The notes under the pieces are model-generated. The model searched no databases. It had not been told where the DNA came from and saw only the letters and a program-made list of their open reading frames with translations. The position numbers and the translations under genes were made by a program. DNA of 64,000 nt from Bryobacterales bacterium (GTDB taxonomy: Bacteria; Acidobacteriota; Terriglobia; Bryobacterales; UBA6623): assembly GCA_022824585.1 (NCBI GenBank), contig JAJDZN010000323.1, forward strand, positions 1 to 64,000, written 5' to 3'. Each line of letters opens with the position of its first letter. Positions within the stretch are counted from its first letter, which is position 1. Below, in pieces: positions 18,090-27,317 of this stretch.

Positions 18090-19061
18090 CTAGGCCTGCC
18101 GCTCGGCCTGCTGGATGACTTCCCTGGCGCCGTAGATCGGCCGGCCCTGGCTCTCGAAATACGTGCGCGTCAGGACCTCTCCGACCAAACCGGTGCAGAA
18201 GAGCTGCAGTCCGGTGAGGGCCAAGACGGAGGCGGCGATGAGCAACGGGCCGTGCTCGACCATGATGTGCGTTCCTTGCAGCTTCTTGAACAGCAGGAAC
18301 GCCAGCGCGGCCCCGCCAGCGCCGCCGCAGACGATTCCGAGCGAGCCAAAGAAGTGCATCGGGCGAGTCAGGTAGCGGGCGAGAAACACGACCGTGAGCA
18401 GGTCAAAAAACACCCGCAGCGTGCGGCCGAGGCCGTAGTGGGAGCGACCGGCTGCGCGCTCGCGAATGCTGATGGGCACCTCGGCGATCCGGGCACCGTG
18501 CATCGCGGCCAATACCGGGACGAAGCGATGCAGATCGCCGTACAGCCGGAGATGGTCCAGCAGGTCCGCGCGGTATGCCTTGAACGTGCCGCCAAAGTCG
18601 CGCAGCTCGACGCCCGAGAGCTTGCGAATCAGCCAGTTCGCGGCCCGCGACGGCAACCGCCGCGTCAACAGGCTGTCGTTGCGGTCCTCGCGCCAGCCGT
18701 TGACCAAGTCGTAGCCTTCCTCGACCTTGGCCAGCAGCGCGGGAATGTCCTCGGGAGCATGCTGCAGATCGCCGTCCATCGCGACGACCACCTCTCCTGA
18801 GGCGGCCTCGAAGCCGGCTGCCAGGGCAGCGGTCTGGCCGGAGTTGCGCCGCAGGCAGACTGCCTTCAACCTAGGCTCGTTGGCGCATAGGTTGCGGAGC
18901 AGCCGGACGCTGCCGTCGGTGGAGGCATCGTCAACGATGACGACTTCAAAGCTCCGTCCCAGCCCGGCGAGAGTGTCGACGAGCCGGTCTACCAAGGGCA
19001 GCAGGCTGGGCTCCTCGTTATGGGCCGGGATCACCACCGAGACCGCAGGCCGAGGGCTCAT
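18090..19061 (-). CDS. family 2 glycosyltransferase, dolichol-phosphate-mannose synthase-like, membrane-anchored
   Basis: The 323-residue protein has a GT2 catalytic domain at about 8-235: SVVIPAHNEE, the VVIVDDASTDGS nucleotide-sugar site, and a DGDLQHAPED metal-binding motif. Two C-terminal membrane helices (about 236-262 and 270-297) match the GtrB/ArnC/DPM1-type enzymes that move a sugar onto a polyprenyl phosphate at the inner membrane. The sugar cannot be told from sequence. It is followed on the same strand, upstream, by maf. Confidence 0.85.
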   Translation of the reverse strand: MSPRPAVSVVIPAHNEEPSLLPLVDRLVDTLAGLGRSFEVVIVDDASTDGSVRLLRNLCANEPRLKAVCLRRNSGQTAALAAGFEAASGEVVVAMDGDLQHAPEDIPALLAKVEEGYDLVNGWREDRNDSLLTRRLPSRAANWLIRKLSGVELRDFGGTFKAYRADLLDHLRLYGDLHRFVPVLAAMHGARIAEVPISIRERAAGRSHYGLGRTLRVFFDLLTVVFLARYLTRPMHFFGSLGIVCGGAGGAALAFLLFKKLQGTHIMVEHGPLLIAASVLALTGLQLFCTGLVGEVLTRTYFESQGRPIYGAREVIQQAERQA

Positions 19062-19067
19062 GACACC

Positions 19068-19634
19068 TCACTCCCGCGGGCGGTCCAAGTCATCAACCGG
19101 CAGGCCCACGACATTGTCGTAGGAGCCGATCACGGCTTCCGCGAATCTGCCCGCCCCACCCTGGATGCCGTAGGCGCCCGCCTTGTCAAGCGGTTCGCCG
19201 CTCGCAACGTATTCGTCGATCTCTTCCTCGGTTAGGGCGCGGAAGACCACCCAAGTCTCGCTCAAGTGGGCCAGCCGCAGCTCGCCATCGAACACGGCCA
19301 CGCCGGTCAAGACCCTGTGCGGGCGGTCCGAGAGCTTTCGCAGCATGCGCTTGGCATCGGCGCTGTCGCGCGGCTTGCCGAGCACCTCGCCCCGCACCGT
19401 CACGGCGGTGTCCGCGCCAAGGCTGCGCCGCCCCGGCTCCCACGCCGCCCGCGCCTTGGCCGCTGCCAGGCGCTGCACGTAGCATTCCACGCGCTCGTTC
19501 CCGCGCCTGGACTCGTCGACACCGACGGGACGCCGCTCGAACTCGACCCCGGCCCGGGCAAGCAGCTCTGCCCGGCGCGGCGAAGCCGAAGCCAAGATCA
19601 AGGGCGGCTGGCACCGCAACAAGCTCTCGGCCAT
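19068..19634 (-). CDS. maf: Maf-like nucleoside triphosphate pyrophosphatase
   Basis: The 188-residue protein is a Maf/YhdE-type house-cleaning pyrophosphatase that hydrolyses dTTP, UTP or modified nucleotides to monophosphates. It opens with the diagnostic LILASASPRRAELL, has ADTAVTV (metal/nucleotide site) and GKPRDSADAKRML, and ends with AGAYGIQG..., ..SYDNVVGLP. It is only 6 bases from the glycosyltransferase start, so the two are probably co-transcribed. Confidence 0.9.
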   Translation of the reverse strand: MAESLLRCQPPLILASASPRRAELLARAGVEFERRPVGVDESRRGNERVECYVQRLAAAKARAAWEPGRRSLGADTAVTVRGEVLGKPRDSADAKRMLRKLSDRPHRVLTGVAVFDGELRLAHLSETWVVFRALTEEEIDEYVASGEPLDKAGAYGIQGGAGRFAEAVIGSYDNVVGLPVDDLDRPRE

Positions 19635-19657
19635 AAATCGATGTTCGGATGGATGCG

Positions 19658-20734
19658 CTATCGGTTCAGATAGCTGGGGTCGTCGAGTGCCGCCCCGGAT
19701 TCGCCCGAGTCGCCGCTGTCGGTGACAACAGCGGCGGGCGCCCCTTCGGCGATGGCTTCCGGCCCCTTCGGGAATCCCTCGGTCAGGCGGTGGACCCTGC
19801 CGTTGAAGGCGGACAGGAATGCCACCAAGTCGTCTTTCTCGGCCTCGCTGAGCCCGAGCGGGCGGATCTCGGGCTGCATGGATTCCGGCGCCGAGCCGCC
19901 GCGGTCGTAGTGTTCGATGACCTGGCGGATGTTCATCATGCGGCCGTTGTGCATGTACGAGTAGCGACGCAGGGCGTCACGCAAGCTCTGGGTCTTGTAC
20001 TTGGTCCCGTCGTCGCCGTGCCCGTCTCGCTCGGCCACGCCCGTGTAGTGAAAGTCGTGATCGGTCAGCATGGGGCCGTTATGGCAGCGAATGCACTCGG
20101 CCTTGCCGGTGAACAGGGCCATCCCGCGCTTGGCGCTGGCGGACAGCGCAGCCTCGTCACCCAGCAGGTAGCGGTCCAAGTCGCTATCGTAGGAAACCAG
20201 CGTGCGCTCAAAACTGGCGATAGCCTTCGCCACTAGCTCGAACGTAATCTCCTCGCCGGGAAAAGCCTGCCCGAACGCACGGACGTAGAAGGGGTCGCGG
20301 CGAATTCGCTCGACCGCCTCGGCAGGATCCAAAGACATTTCCCTGTGGTTCTCGAGTGGCTTGGAGACCTGCTCTTCTAAGGTCTTCACGCGCCCGTCAA
20401 AGAACATCGTGCGCTGCCAGCCGACGTTCAGAAGGCCCGGCGTCTTGCGCGACAGCTCGCTTTCGTCGAGGCCCCAGCCGCGCGAGAGCCCGTCCATGAA
20501 ATGGAGCTCGCGCTTGTGGCAAGTGCCGCAGCTGCGGCGCTGCCCACCCGAAAGGATCGAGTCGAAGAAGAGTTCCTCGCCAAGCCGGATCTTGGCCTCG
20601 GTGGGAGGGTTGTCGGCAGGGAACGGCGGCGATCCGGACAGCGGCTCAAGACGCGGCGCTTCGGCCGCTAGGCCGTTACCGGCAATACCGAGTGCAAAGA
20701 GAAGCACGAGCGGTCCAGAACGCCACATCATCAC
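19658..20734 (-). CDS. di-haem cytochrome c peroxidase / MauG family protein
   Basis: The 358-residue protein has a signal peptide (about 1-25) and two haem c sites: CGTCH (Cys69, Cys72, His73) and CIRCH (Cys214, Cys217, His218). This is the bacterial cytochrome c peroxidase/MauG layout; it should act in the periplasm, reducing hydrogen peroxide or oxidising a partner. The C-terminus carries an extension of about 25 Ala/Gly/Ser/Asp-rich residues. It ends 23 bases from the maf start. Whether it is a peroxidase or a MauG-like modifier cannot be told from the motifs. Confidence 0.88.
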   Translation of the reverse strand: MMMWRSGPLVLLFALGIAGNGLAAEAPRLEPLSGSPPFPADNPPTEAKIRLGEELFFDSILSGGQRRSCGTCHKRELHFMDGLSRGWGLDESELSRKTPGLLNVGWQRTMFFDGRVKTLEEQVSKPLENHREMSLDPAEAVERIRRDPFYVRAFGQAFPGEEITFELVAKAIASFERTLVSYDSDLDRYLLGDEAALSASAKRGMALFTGKAECIRCHNGPMLTDHDFHYTGVAERDGHGDDGTKYKTQSLRDALRRYSYMHNGRMMNIRQVIEHYDRGGSAPESMQPEIRPLGLSEAEKDDLVAFLSAFNGRVHRLTEGFPKGPEAIAEGAPAAVVTDSGDSGESGAALDDPSYLNR

Positions 20735-20811
20735 GCTGACATTCTAGCCGGTATCCGCTTCGGAGGGAAGAGGCAGATGCCAGTTCCCGGCTGAGTCGGA
20801 ATCCAGACCGG

Positions 20812-21375
20812 CTAGACCGGCTGTTGGGTCTGGGCGACCATGACACGCTTCTGGAAGTCGGCCAGCATGGCCTCGTCCAGGCGAATTTCGGTGGGGCGCC
20901 GCTCGAGCGTCGTCATGCGGTCGATCTTGTCCTGGAGCTTGAGCAGCGCATAGAACAGATTTTCCGGGCGCGGCGGGCAGCCAGTCACGTATACGTCCAC
21001 CGGCACCATCTTGTCGACGCCTTGCAGGACGCCGTAGGTGTTGAACGGTCCGCCGACCGAGGAGCACGCACCCATCGAGATGCACCACTTCGGCTCGGGC
21101 ATCTGGTCCCAGATGCGCTTCAGGACCGGGGCCATCTTCAGCGATACGGTGCCGGCGACGATCATCAAGTCCGACTGCCGCGGGCTCGGCCGGAACACTT
21201 CCGCGCCGAAGCGGGCGATGTCGAAGCGCGATGTCGACGACGCGATCATTTCGATCGCGCAGCACGCCAGGCCGAAAGTCAGCGGCCAGATCGCGGACTT
21301 GCGCGCCCAATTGAACACGTAGTCCACGGAAGTCGTCATGAAGTTCCGTTCGAACTGATTCTGAAGATACGGCAT
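20812..21375 (-). CDS. nuoB: NADH-quinone oxidoreductase subunit B
   Basis: The 187-residue subunit of respiratory complex I holds iron-sulfur cluster N2 next to the quinone site. The cluster ligands are visible: Cys38-Cys39 (LACCAIEM), Cys104 (GACSSVGG) and Cys133 (TGCPPRPE), together with the conserved [11 protein letters not shown] segment. It is alone: no nuoA, nuoC or nuoD lies on either side, so the complex must be encoded in split loci or this is an extra copy. Membrane-bound hydrogenases carry similar subunits, but the sequence is that of NuoB. Confidence 0.93.
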   Translation of the reverse strand: MPYLQNQFERNFMTTSVDYVFNWARKSAIWPLTFGLACCAIEMIASSTSRFDIARFGAEVFRPSPRQSDLMIVAGTVSLKMAPVLKRIWDQMPEPKWCISMGACSSVGGPFNTYGVLQGVDKMVPVDVYVTGCPPRPENLFYALLKLQDKIDRMTTLERRPTEIRLDEAMLADFQKRVMVAQTQQPV

Positions 21376-21531
21376 GGAGTCCCGATTGACCTTCGATTAT
21401 AGCGCCGCGGACTCGCAGAACCCTGGATGCGGCCTCAGGCCCTGCGACGGAGACCAAGCGGGCCGACGGGCCCGCGCCTAGACTTAGAAAGCGGCAGGAG
21501 CCGTTCGTCGGTTGCTCGACCGGAGCGTGGA

Positions 21532-22122
21532 GTGCGGCACAAGCGTCAGCAGAGGACATCGGCGCGCCAGCGTGCCGCGTCGGCAGCGGCGCTGGCGCTG
21601 CTTGGGGCAGGATGCAACTTCCCGGTGTTCACGATGGACACCGAGCCGCCGTTCTCGACATTCGGCCGCCCGATTCCAATCGCGGCGCCGACCGGTCGTG
21701 GCGGAAACGCCTCGACGGCAAACCTGCCTCGCATCATCCGCAACGACGCGGCGTGGAGACAGGTGCTGTCGCGGCGCAGCTTCCAAGTGATGCGCCGCGG
21801 TGCAACCGAGCCCGCCTTCAGCGGCAAGTACGACGACTTCTACGAGACCGGCATCTACCGCTGCGCGGCATGCGATATCGCGGTCTTTGCATCGGACGCG
21901 AAATACGACTCGCGGACCGGCTGGCCCAGCTTCACGGCTGCCTTCGCCGAGGGCAACATCTCGGTCGACTGGGACTTCAGCTGGGGCCTGCGCCGACGGG
22001 CAGTGAGCTGCGCGCGCTGCGATTCCCACTTGGGCCATGTCTTCAACGACGGGCCCCGGCCGACCCTGCGGCGTTATTGCATCAACTCCGCAGCGCTACG
22101 GTTCTCACCGCGGGACGGTTGA
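21532..22122 (+). CDS. msrB: lipoprotein peptide-methionine (R)-S-oxide reductase
   Basis: MsrB reduces the R form of methionine sulfoxide in damaged proteins. The catalytic Cys is in RYCINSAAL (about residue 183), and two zinc-binding pairs are present (CAAC and CARC), with GWPSFTAA between them. The N-terminus has a lipobox LLGAGC (Cys28), which would place it in the envelope instead of the cytoplasm; exported MsrB exists but is less common. The GTG at 21532 was chosen because it has GGAG 7 bases upstream and gives a normal signal peptide; an ATG at 21427 gives a long basic leader. Confidence 0.83.
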   Translation: MRHKRQQRTSARQRAASAAALALLGAGCNFPVFTMDTEPPFSTFGRPIPIAAPTGRGGNASTANLPRIIRNDAAWRQVLSRRSFQVMRRGATEPAFSGKYDDFYETGIYRCAACDIAVFASDAKYDSRTGWPSFTAAFAEGNISVDWDFSWGLRRRAVSCARCDSHLGHVFNDGPRPTLRRYCINSAALRFSPRDG

Positions 22123-22431
22123 TTCCGGGCGATGCTACGGTGCGACGCCACCGCGGGGGTCTCAATTCCAAGCGACATCTCCGGCGGGTGACTCGAGACT
22201 GGTGCGATCCAAGTCGCGAGCGCAATAATGCCCTGCCCTGTCACCGATAACGGGGGGCGGCCGTGCCAGTGGGTACGATCAGGCGGCAGAATGATCACAT
22301 CGCAGAGGGCGCAGGGAGCACTCGAATGCCGTGATATTGTGAGTAGGCTCGGCATACCGCGGGGCGCTCGATCAATCGAGTGCTTACACGAACCGACTAC
22401 ACGAACCGGCTGATAGCGATCCGATCACTCG
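22123..22431. other. 309-bp gap upstream of the mscS/mgtE operon
   Basis: No gene. It holds the repeats listed separately at 22364-22408. I looked for an M-box-like magnesium leader but could not recognise one by eye. Confidence 0.4.
22364..22408 (+). promoter_or_regulatory. inverted repeat plus paired direct repeats upstream of mscS/mgtE operon
   Basis: CTCGAT (22367-22372) and ATCGAG (22375-22380) form an inverted repeat extended by GCG/TGC on the outside. It is followed by two copies of ACACGAACCG at 22386-22395 and 22399-22408, a 13-base period. They lie 24-68 bases before the operon start, as expected for a regulator site. The regulator is unknown. Confidence 0.4.
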
Positions 22432-23250
22432 ATGTTCTTTTTGGACTGGCAGCAGGCGCTGGAAACAATCATCGGACGTTTCTCCGAGCTGCTGCCTGCA
22501 CTATTCGCTTCCGCCGCCCTGCTGCTGGTGGTATCGGGAGTTGCATTGGTCGCGGGCTTTGCGGCGCGGGCCCTCCTCGGCAGAATCGCGATTCACGCTG
22601 AGCAGCGCTTCGAGCAGAGCGGGGCCGTACGCGCATCGGGGCTCATGCGCGCCGCTCCCAAACTCATCGGAAGATTCGTCTTCTGGACAGTACTGTTGTT
22701 GCTCGCGACGGCGGCATTGGAAACCATGCCCCTGCCGATTGTCTCGGAACTATTGCAGACTGTTTCCAATTTTCTGCCGCGAATCCTAGTGGCCGTGGGA
22801 ATCATGCTGGTCGGGTTCGTGGCGGCGAACCTCGCCAACGACTGGATCGCCGGGATTGCGCTGCGGGCCGGCAGCGAGCACGGCCCGAGTCTCGGGCGAT
22901 TGGCGCAGGGCGTCATCGTCGTTGTCGCGCTGGTCGTCGGCTTCGAGCAAGTAGGCCTGCATGGCGGCGTATTTTCCTCCTTGCTGACCGTCGTCCTTGC
23001 CTCAAGCCTCGGCGCAATGTCACTGGCCTTTGGCCTCGGAGCGAGTCCGGTGGTGACGAATCTCCTAGCGTCTTACTATGCTTCCAAGGCGCTCTCGGTC
23101 GGCGACACCGTGAGGGTCGGCGACCTGGAGGGCACGATTCGAGAGATCGGCCCAAGCTCGATCGTGATCGATGCAGGAGACGACCGCTTTTACCTGCCAG
23201 CGAAGAAGTACTGTGACGAAATCTGCGTTGTAGTCGGGGCCAGCCAGTGA
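22432..23250 (+). CDS. MscS-like small-conductance mechanosensitive channel family protein
   Basis: The 272-residue membrane protein has about five hydrophobic segments (about 19-48, 73-94, 108-140, 157-176 and 178-203) followed by a short beta-rich domain (about 213-265: KALSVGDTVRVGDLEGTIREIGPSSI) characteristic of the MscS middle domain. The large C-terminal MscS domain is missing, so it is a compact member. It would open under membrane tension or pass ions. Its stop overlaps the start of the next, MgtE-related gene by 4 bases (GTGA), so translation is coupled and the two products probably work together. Confidence 0.78.
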   Translation: MFFLDWQQALETIIGRFSELLPALFASAALLLVVSGVALVAGFAARALLGRIAIHAEQRFEQSGAVRASGLMRAAPKLIGRFVFWTVLLLLATAALETMPLPIVSELLQTVSNFLPRILVAVGIMLVGFVAANLANDWIAGIALRAGSEHGPSLGRLAQGVIVVVALVVGFEQVGLHGGVFSSLLTVVLASSLGAMSLAFGLGASPVVTNLLASYYASKALSVGDTVRVGDLEGTIREIGPSSIVIDAGDDRFYLPAKKYCDEICVVVGASQ

Positions 23251-24092
23251 CGAGCCCAGTTAGAGCCTTGGCGCTGCAGTACATGCAGCGGCAGCCGGCA
23301 GACGCGGCAAGGACTCTCGAACGCCTGCCGTCAGCCGACGCAGCGCCGATGCTGGCCTCCGCACCGGCCTCGACGGCCGCGAGGATTCTGGAACAACTGG
23401 CGCCAGTCGCGGCCAGCAATTGCATAGCGCGGATCCCGGGCCCGGCGCGGAGGCTGATCGTTGCCGAGCTCCGGCCCGACGCTGCCGTCGGCGTCTTGCG
23501 AAGACTCCCGCAGTCAGCCCAAGAGGACGCGCTGGCCGACATGCCCGAACGGGACAGCTGGCCGATCCGGCGAGCACTTCGATTTCCAGCTCTCTCCGCC
23601 GGTGCCATGGCAGACAGACACGTGCCAGTACTGCGCGATGACGATATCGTTGGCCAAGCGATCCAATCCCTCCGGGAGATCGGCGAACGCGTTCCAGCGT
23701 CGTTGTTCGTCCTCAACAGGTCGCGGCGCCTGATCGGTGCCGTTTCGGCTGGCCAGCTCGTGATCGCGAGCTCGGACGCGACGATCGGGGAACTGGGGTT
23801 GGACCCCGTGCAGACCGTGTCGGCGGATATCCCGCTCGCCTCGCTTTCCGCAGACGGGCAGCACAGGAGGCCGCCGCTGGCGGTCATCGACTCGTCGGGG
23901 GAACTCGTGGGGGCCCTGACCGAGCGAGTGCTCCATGACGCGGCAAATCGTGAGGCGGCCAGCCCAGCGGTAAATCTGGCGGCATCTGCCAGCGAACTGT
24001 ATTGGCTGGGCCTATGCTGGATACTCGGCGGATTCACCGCCCGGATGGGTTCCGCAGGACGGTCCCGTGGAGCGGCGTGCGGCGATGACTAG
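23247..24092 (+). CDS. MgtE-like regulatory protein lacking the channel (MgtE_N plus CBS)
   Basis: The 281-residue protein has an MgtE_N-type superhelical domain (about 1-110, repeats of xxxPADAARTLERLP type) and a degenerate CBS pair (about 115-235). In MgtE these cytosolic domains bind magnesium and gate the pore. The sequence then runs only about 15 residues into what looks like the first channel helix (YWLGLCWILGGF) and ends in an unrelated tail, exactly where the full mgtE begins. It is either a deliberate pore-less partner or a duplicated mgtE whose pore was deleted. The start overlaps the MscS stop; the stop overlaps the mgtE start (ATG at 24085). Confidence 0.72.
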   Translation: MTSPVRALALQYMQRQPADAARTLERLPSADAAPMLASAPASTAARILEQLAPVAASNCIARIPGPARRLIVAELRPDAAVGVLRRLPQSAQEDALADMPERDSWPIRRALRFPALSAGAMADRHVPVLRDDDIVGQAIQSLREIGERVPASLFVLNRSRRLIGAVSAGQLVIASSDATIGELGLDPVQTVSADIPLASLSADGQHRRPPLAVIDSSGELVGALTERVLHDAANREAASPAVNLAASASELYWLGLCWILGGFTARMGSAGRSRGAACGDD

Positions 24093-25389
24093 CGAGCGAG
24101 CAGAGTCGCTGCTCGCGCATGACTGGATCGAGAGGCAGCCGAGCGCGGTGTCCGAGCACCTTGAGCGCCTGCCTGTGGAAGAAGCAGCCGAACTCGTAGC
24201 GCTGGTGAAGCCAGAGGCCCTTGCGCGGGTGTTTCGCGCGCTGTCCGTCGACGCCGCGCTCGCCATCCTCTCCAACGCCGACCCCGAGGCCGCCAGCGCC
24301 CTGCTGCTGCGCCTCGTGCCGTCGCAGGCGGGCTCGCTGCTGGGTGAACTCCCGGAGGCTCGGCGCGAGTCTATCCTAGCCTGCCTTTCAAAGCCGGCCG
24401 CCGCTGACCTGCGGCGACTGTTGGAGTATCCGCCGGAAACCGCCGGCAGGCTCAGGGATCCGCGAATCGAGGCGTTTCGCGGGACGACGACGGTCAAGCA
24501 AGCTCTGCAGCGGTTGCCGAGGCAGCCCGGGGAACCTAGGGCGCTTCAGCTCTTCGTCGTGGCCGATGACGGCCGTCTTGTCGGTATAGTCCCCCTCCAC
24601 GATGCAGTTCTCGCAGAGCCCTCCGACCCACTGGCGTCGGTGATTCAGGGGCCGCCTGTATCGGTCTCGCCGTTCGCCAGCCGAACCGAGGTAGTGCAGA
24701 CCATGGAACGCAACCGCCTGACAATTCTCCCCGTGGTCGGGCCCGAGGGTCTGCCAATCGGCGTGCTCCGACTGCACGAGCTGCTCCGCGAGGTCGGAAA
24801 AGAGCACAGCGCAGACCTTGTCAGCATGACTGGCGCAAGCAAGGATGAATCGGCTCTCTCCGGCGCTTGGTTTGCCGTGCGCAAGCGCATGCCGTGGTTG
24901 CAGATCAACTTGCTCACGGCGTTTCTGGCCGCCACCGTAGTGGGGCTGTTCCAGGAGACTATCGCACAGTTCACGGCCCTAGCCGTCCTGCTCCCGGTCG
25001 TCGCCGGACAGTCAGGGAATTCGGGCAGCCAAGCGCTCGCGGTGGCGGTTCGCGGGCTCGCCCTCCGCGAGATCACCGTCTGGTCCTGGCCGAGCGTTGC
25101 ATTGAAGGAACTCGCGACAGGCGCCGTCAACGGAATCGGAGTAGGAATTGTCGCCTCGGCCGGTGTGTACCTGTGGAGCCAGTCGGTTGGCCTCGCTCTG
25201 GTGACCGGCACTTCCATGGTCGCGTCGATGTCGATCGCCGGGGTCGCCGGTGCGATCATTCCGATGGGCCTCGCGGCGCTCGGGCAGGATCCCGCCCAGT
25301 CGTCGTCCATCCTCCTGACAACGGTGACCGACGTGTTCGGTTTCGTGACCTTTCTCGGGCTGGCGACCTTGCTGTCAAACCTGCTCTGA
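24085..25389 (+). CDS. mgtE: MgtE magnesium transporter/channel
   Basis: The 434-residue protein has all MgtE parts: MgtE_N superhelix (about 1-120), two CBS domains (about 125-250) and five membrane helices (about 270-434) with the signature VVAGQSGNSGSQA and the conserved pore Asp near the end (TTVTDVFGFVTF). It lets Mg2+ in and closes when cytosolic Mg2+ is high. The ATG at 24085 overlaps the previous stop; an in-frame GTG at 24067 would add six residues. It is the third gene of a coupled operon with the MscS-like channel and the pore-less MgtE relative. Confidence 0.9.
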   Translation: MTSERAESLLAHDWIERQPSAVSEHLERLPVEEAAELVALVKPEALARVFRALSVDAALAILSNADPEAASALLLRLVPSQAGSLLGELPEARRESILACLSKPAAADLRRLLEYPPETAGRLRDPRIEAFRGTTTVKQALQRLPRQPGEPRALQLFVVADDGRLVGIVPLHDAVLAEPSDPLASVIQGPPVSVSPFASRTEVVQTMERNRLTILPVVGPEGLPIGVLRLHELLREVGKEHSADLVSMTGASKDESALSGAWFAVRKRMPWLQINLLTAFLAATVVGLFQETIAQFTALAVLLPVVAGQSGNSGSQALAVAVRGLALREITVWSWPSVALKELATGAVNGIGVGIVASAGVYLWSQSVGLALVTGTSMVASMSIAGVAGAIIPMGLAALGQDPAQSSSILLTTVTDVFGFVTFLGLATLLSNLL

Positions 25390-26011
25390 GTAACATGCCC
25401 GGACTCGAGGCAGGGCGGTGCCGCTTCCGCCAGCGGCCTTCTCTCATCCGATGCGCCTGGGCCTCGATCCGGTCTTTCCTCAGAACGCGCGCCGATGACG
25501 TCGCAACACTGTGCTGCGGGATGGTCAGCTTTCCGCAGCGGCCGTCTTCGAACGGCGGCCGAGCACCTGTTCTCGAACAACCACCGGTGCAGGATGGCTC
25601 GCAGGGCGGGTGAATCTCGCATGGCGAGACACAGGCAGATCGGGGAGCAATCATCCAGACTGCAGGCGCCTTCAATCTGATCGCGCGCGCCAGTCTGTAA
25701 TCGGCCTGTTCCACGTAGCGAACGGTGCAGACATCGGCTTGCGGGCCACTGAGCGCCCGGCGATGGCCATGAAGGCGCTAGGCAGTGAGGCGACCGTGAG
25801 GACAGGCGAGAAGGATCTGACTGGCGGACCTGAGAGCGTCATGCCGCGAGTGGTCGAGGCAGGTCGGCCGGGTCTCACTTGGAATGCCTTCGATGACTCA
25901 TAGGGTCAGGCTCGGCACGCGCACAGGCAGAGGATCCGGAATCGGGCCAGATTCCGCACGGGGCTTACGGCCCTGGGCACATCAACTAGCGACTTAAGCC
26001 GGCCCGCCAGA
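25390..26011. other. 622-bp gap between mgtE and the ThuA-like gene
   Basis: The flanking genes converge here. Open frames are present but have no recognisable domains, start signals or codon pattern. No repeat or RNA structure was identified. Confidence 0.4.
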
Positions 26012-26917
26012 TCACTCCTTGGTTTCGGACTGCCGCTGCTCTTGACCTAGTTCGCCCAAGCGGCCGCACCAAGCGATCGCGCCTTCCAGCACCGCTTGGT
26101 ATTCCACCGCTTGAAATGCCGAGCCGTTATGGCCGAGGGCAGACAGGAACGCGTGCCCGGCCCCGATCTCGCGAGTCCAGATGATGGGATGGTCTCCCAT
26201 TGCGATGTCCTCGTCGATCCACAGGAGTTTCATTCGCGGCTCGTAGGTTGACTCGTCCAGGGAAGCCAGCACCTCGACGCCGCTTTGGTGGCGGACGCTG
26301 CGGTCGAACGAATACCACTCGTCCGCCCAGTGCCATGGCTCGGCGAGATGCCGCATCGCCGGATGGTCGCCTCGCTCAACTGTCATCGGCAGCCGCGGAT
26401 GGTCCATGGTGTGGCCGATGAACGTAGTCCCGACCACTACGTCCCTGTACCACTCCCAGCCAGAGTGGGAGCCGTCAAGAGCCGCGTGAATGCCGACAAA
26501 CCCGCCGCCGCCCTCGACCCAGCCCTGGACGGCATTGCGCTGGGACGGGCTTAGAGGCGCGCCGCTGACGTTGTGCCACACCAGCACGCGCACGCGATCC
26601 AGAACGGGCGTGTCGAAAACCGCCCCGTTCTCGGAATGGAACAGGGACCATCCCCTTCGCTCGGCGATGCCGCGGAGGGCCTTGACCCCCTCTTGGATCG
26701 CCTCGGCATGGCGAAAGCCGTTCGTCTTGGAAAACACCAACACGGCCGGATCGGCCAACTCGGGCAGCGCTGGCGGCTCAGTGTCGTAGCTGGCCGAGGG
26801 GTTGAGAGCCCGATAGACATTGCGCACCATCGGGTGGAAGCTCGCCGCAACCACCAAGACGAGCACGACAGCCAAGCACCAAGCCGCAATTCGAACGAGT
26901 CGCAATCCAGCCTCCAC
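26012..26917 (-). CDS. membrane-anchored ThuA-like protein
   Basis: The 301-residue protein has one N-terminal membrane helix (about 8-26: RIAAWCLAVVLVLVVAA) and a ThuA (trehalose-utilisation type, glutamine amidotransferase-like fold) domain: VLVFSKTNGFRHAEAIQEG, GGGGFVGIHAA, TFIGHTMDHP, then DEWYSFD and PIIWTREIGAGHAFLSALGH. In Acidobacteriota and Planctomycetes these are often sugar-related, but the reaction is not established. GTG at 26917 was chosen because it places the helix at the N-terminus; the frame is open to 27172, and an ATG at 27046 is the main alternative. Its domain probably lies outside the inner membrane. Confidence 0.8.
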   Translation of the reverse strand: MEAGLRLVRIAAWCLAVVLVLVVAASFHPMVRNVYRALNPSASYDTEPPALPELADPAVLVFSKTNGFRHAEAIQEGVKALRGIAERRGWSLFHSENGAVFDTPVLDRVRVLVWHNVSGAPLSPSQRNAVQGWVEGGGGFVGIHAALDGSHSGWEWYRDVVVGTTFIGHTMDHPRLPMTVERGDHPAMRHLAEPWHWADEWYSFDRSVRHQSGVEVLASLDESTYEPRMKLLWIDEDIAMGDHPIIWTREIGAGHAFLSALGHNGSAFQAVEYQAVLEGAIAWCGRLGELGQEQRQSETKE

Positions 26918-27080
26918 CTCGTGGCGAGCGGCCGACCGCGTCCGGAATCGCCCGCCCACAGCCCTATGTTTGCCGACCGCGGCCGTTCGCGTCAAGGTGA
27001 GGCTAAGCGTTGCAACTCGGTCAAGGTACGATGGATCAGGCCGCATTCGCCGCAAAGCTGAAGGCGAGCGGGCTGGGGGC

Positions 27081-27317
27081 GTGAGCGTGCCCGATACGGA
27101 CGAGAAAGCGGTACTGATCGGGCTGGCCAACAGGGCGATCAATCTGCCGATGGACCTAGGAGGAATGCCCAAGGACCTGCAGCTCGAGTACCTGACGGCG
27201 TTCCGGGAAGAACTCGCAGCCTTCGAGAAGTCCCTTGAGGACCCGGAAATTCGCGAGGCGGTCGGGGAGATAGCGGAAATCGTGGAGGATCGCCTGCGAC
27301 GAGATTTTGGAGCATGA
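27081..27317 (+). CDS. small acidic protein of unknown function
   Basis: From the GTG at 27081 (or 27087) the frame encodes about 78 residues: VSVPDTDEKAVLIGL at the start, then LPMDLGGMPKDLQLEYL and a Glu-rich helical C-terminus (AEIVEDRLRRDFGA). The composition and the coupled downstream gene (ATGA overlap at 27314) argue that it is real. No family is recognised. It diverges from the ThuA-like gene. The upstream part of the same frame is not protein-like. Confidence 0.5.
   Translation: MSVPDTDEKAVLIGLANRAINLPMDLGGMPKDLQLEYLTAFREELAAFEKSLEDPEIREAVGEIAEIVEDRLRRDFGA

Noticed and set aside
25511-25903. 130-codon frame in the gap after mgtE
   Set aside because: It has no ribosome site, no domain and low-complexity composition, and crosses a region with no coding signal.
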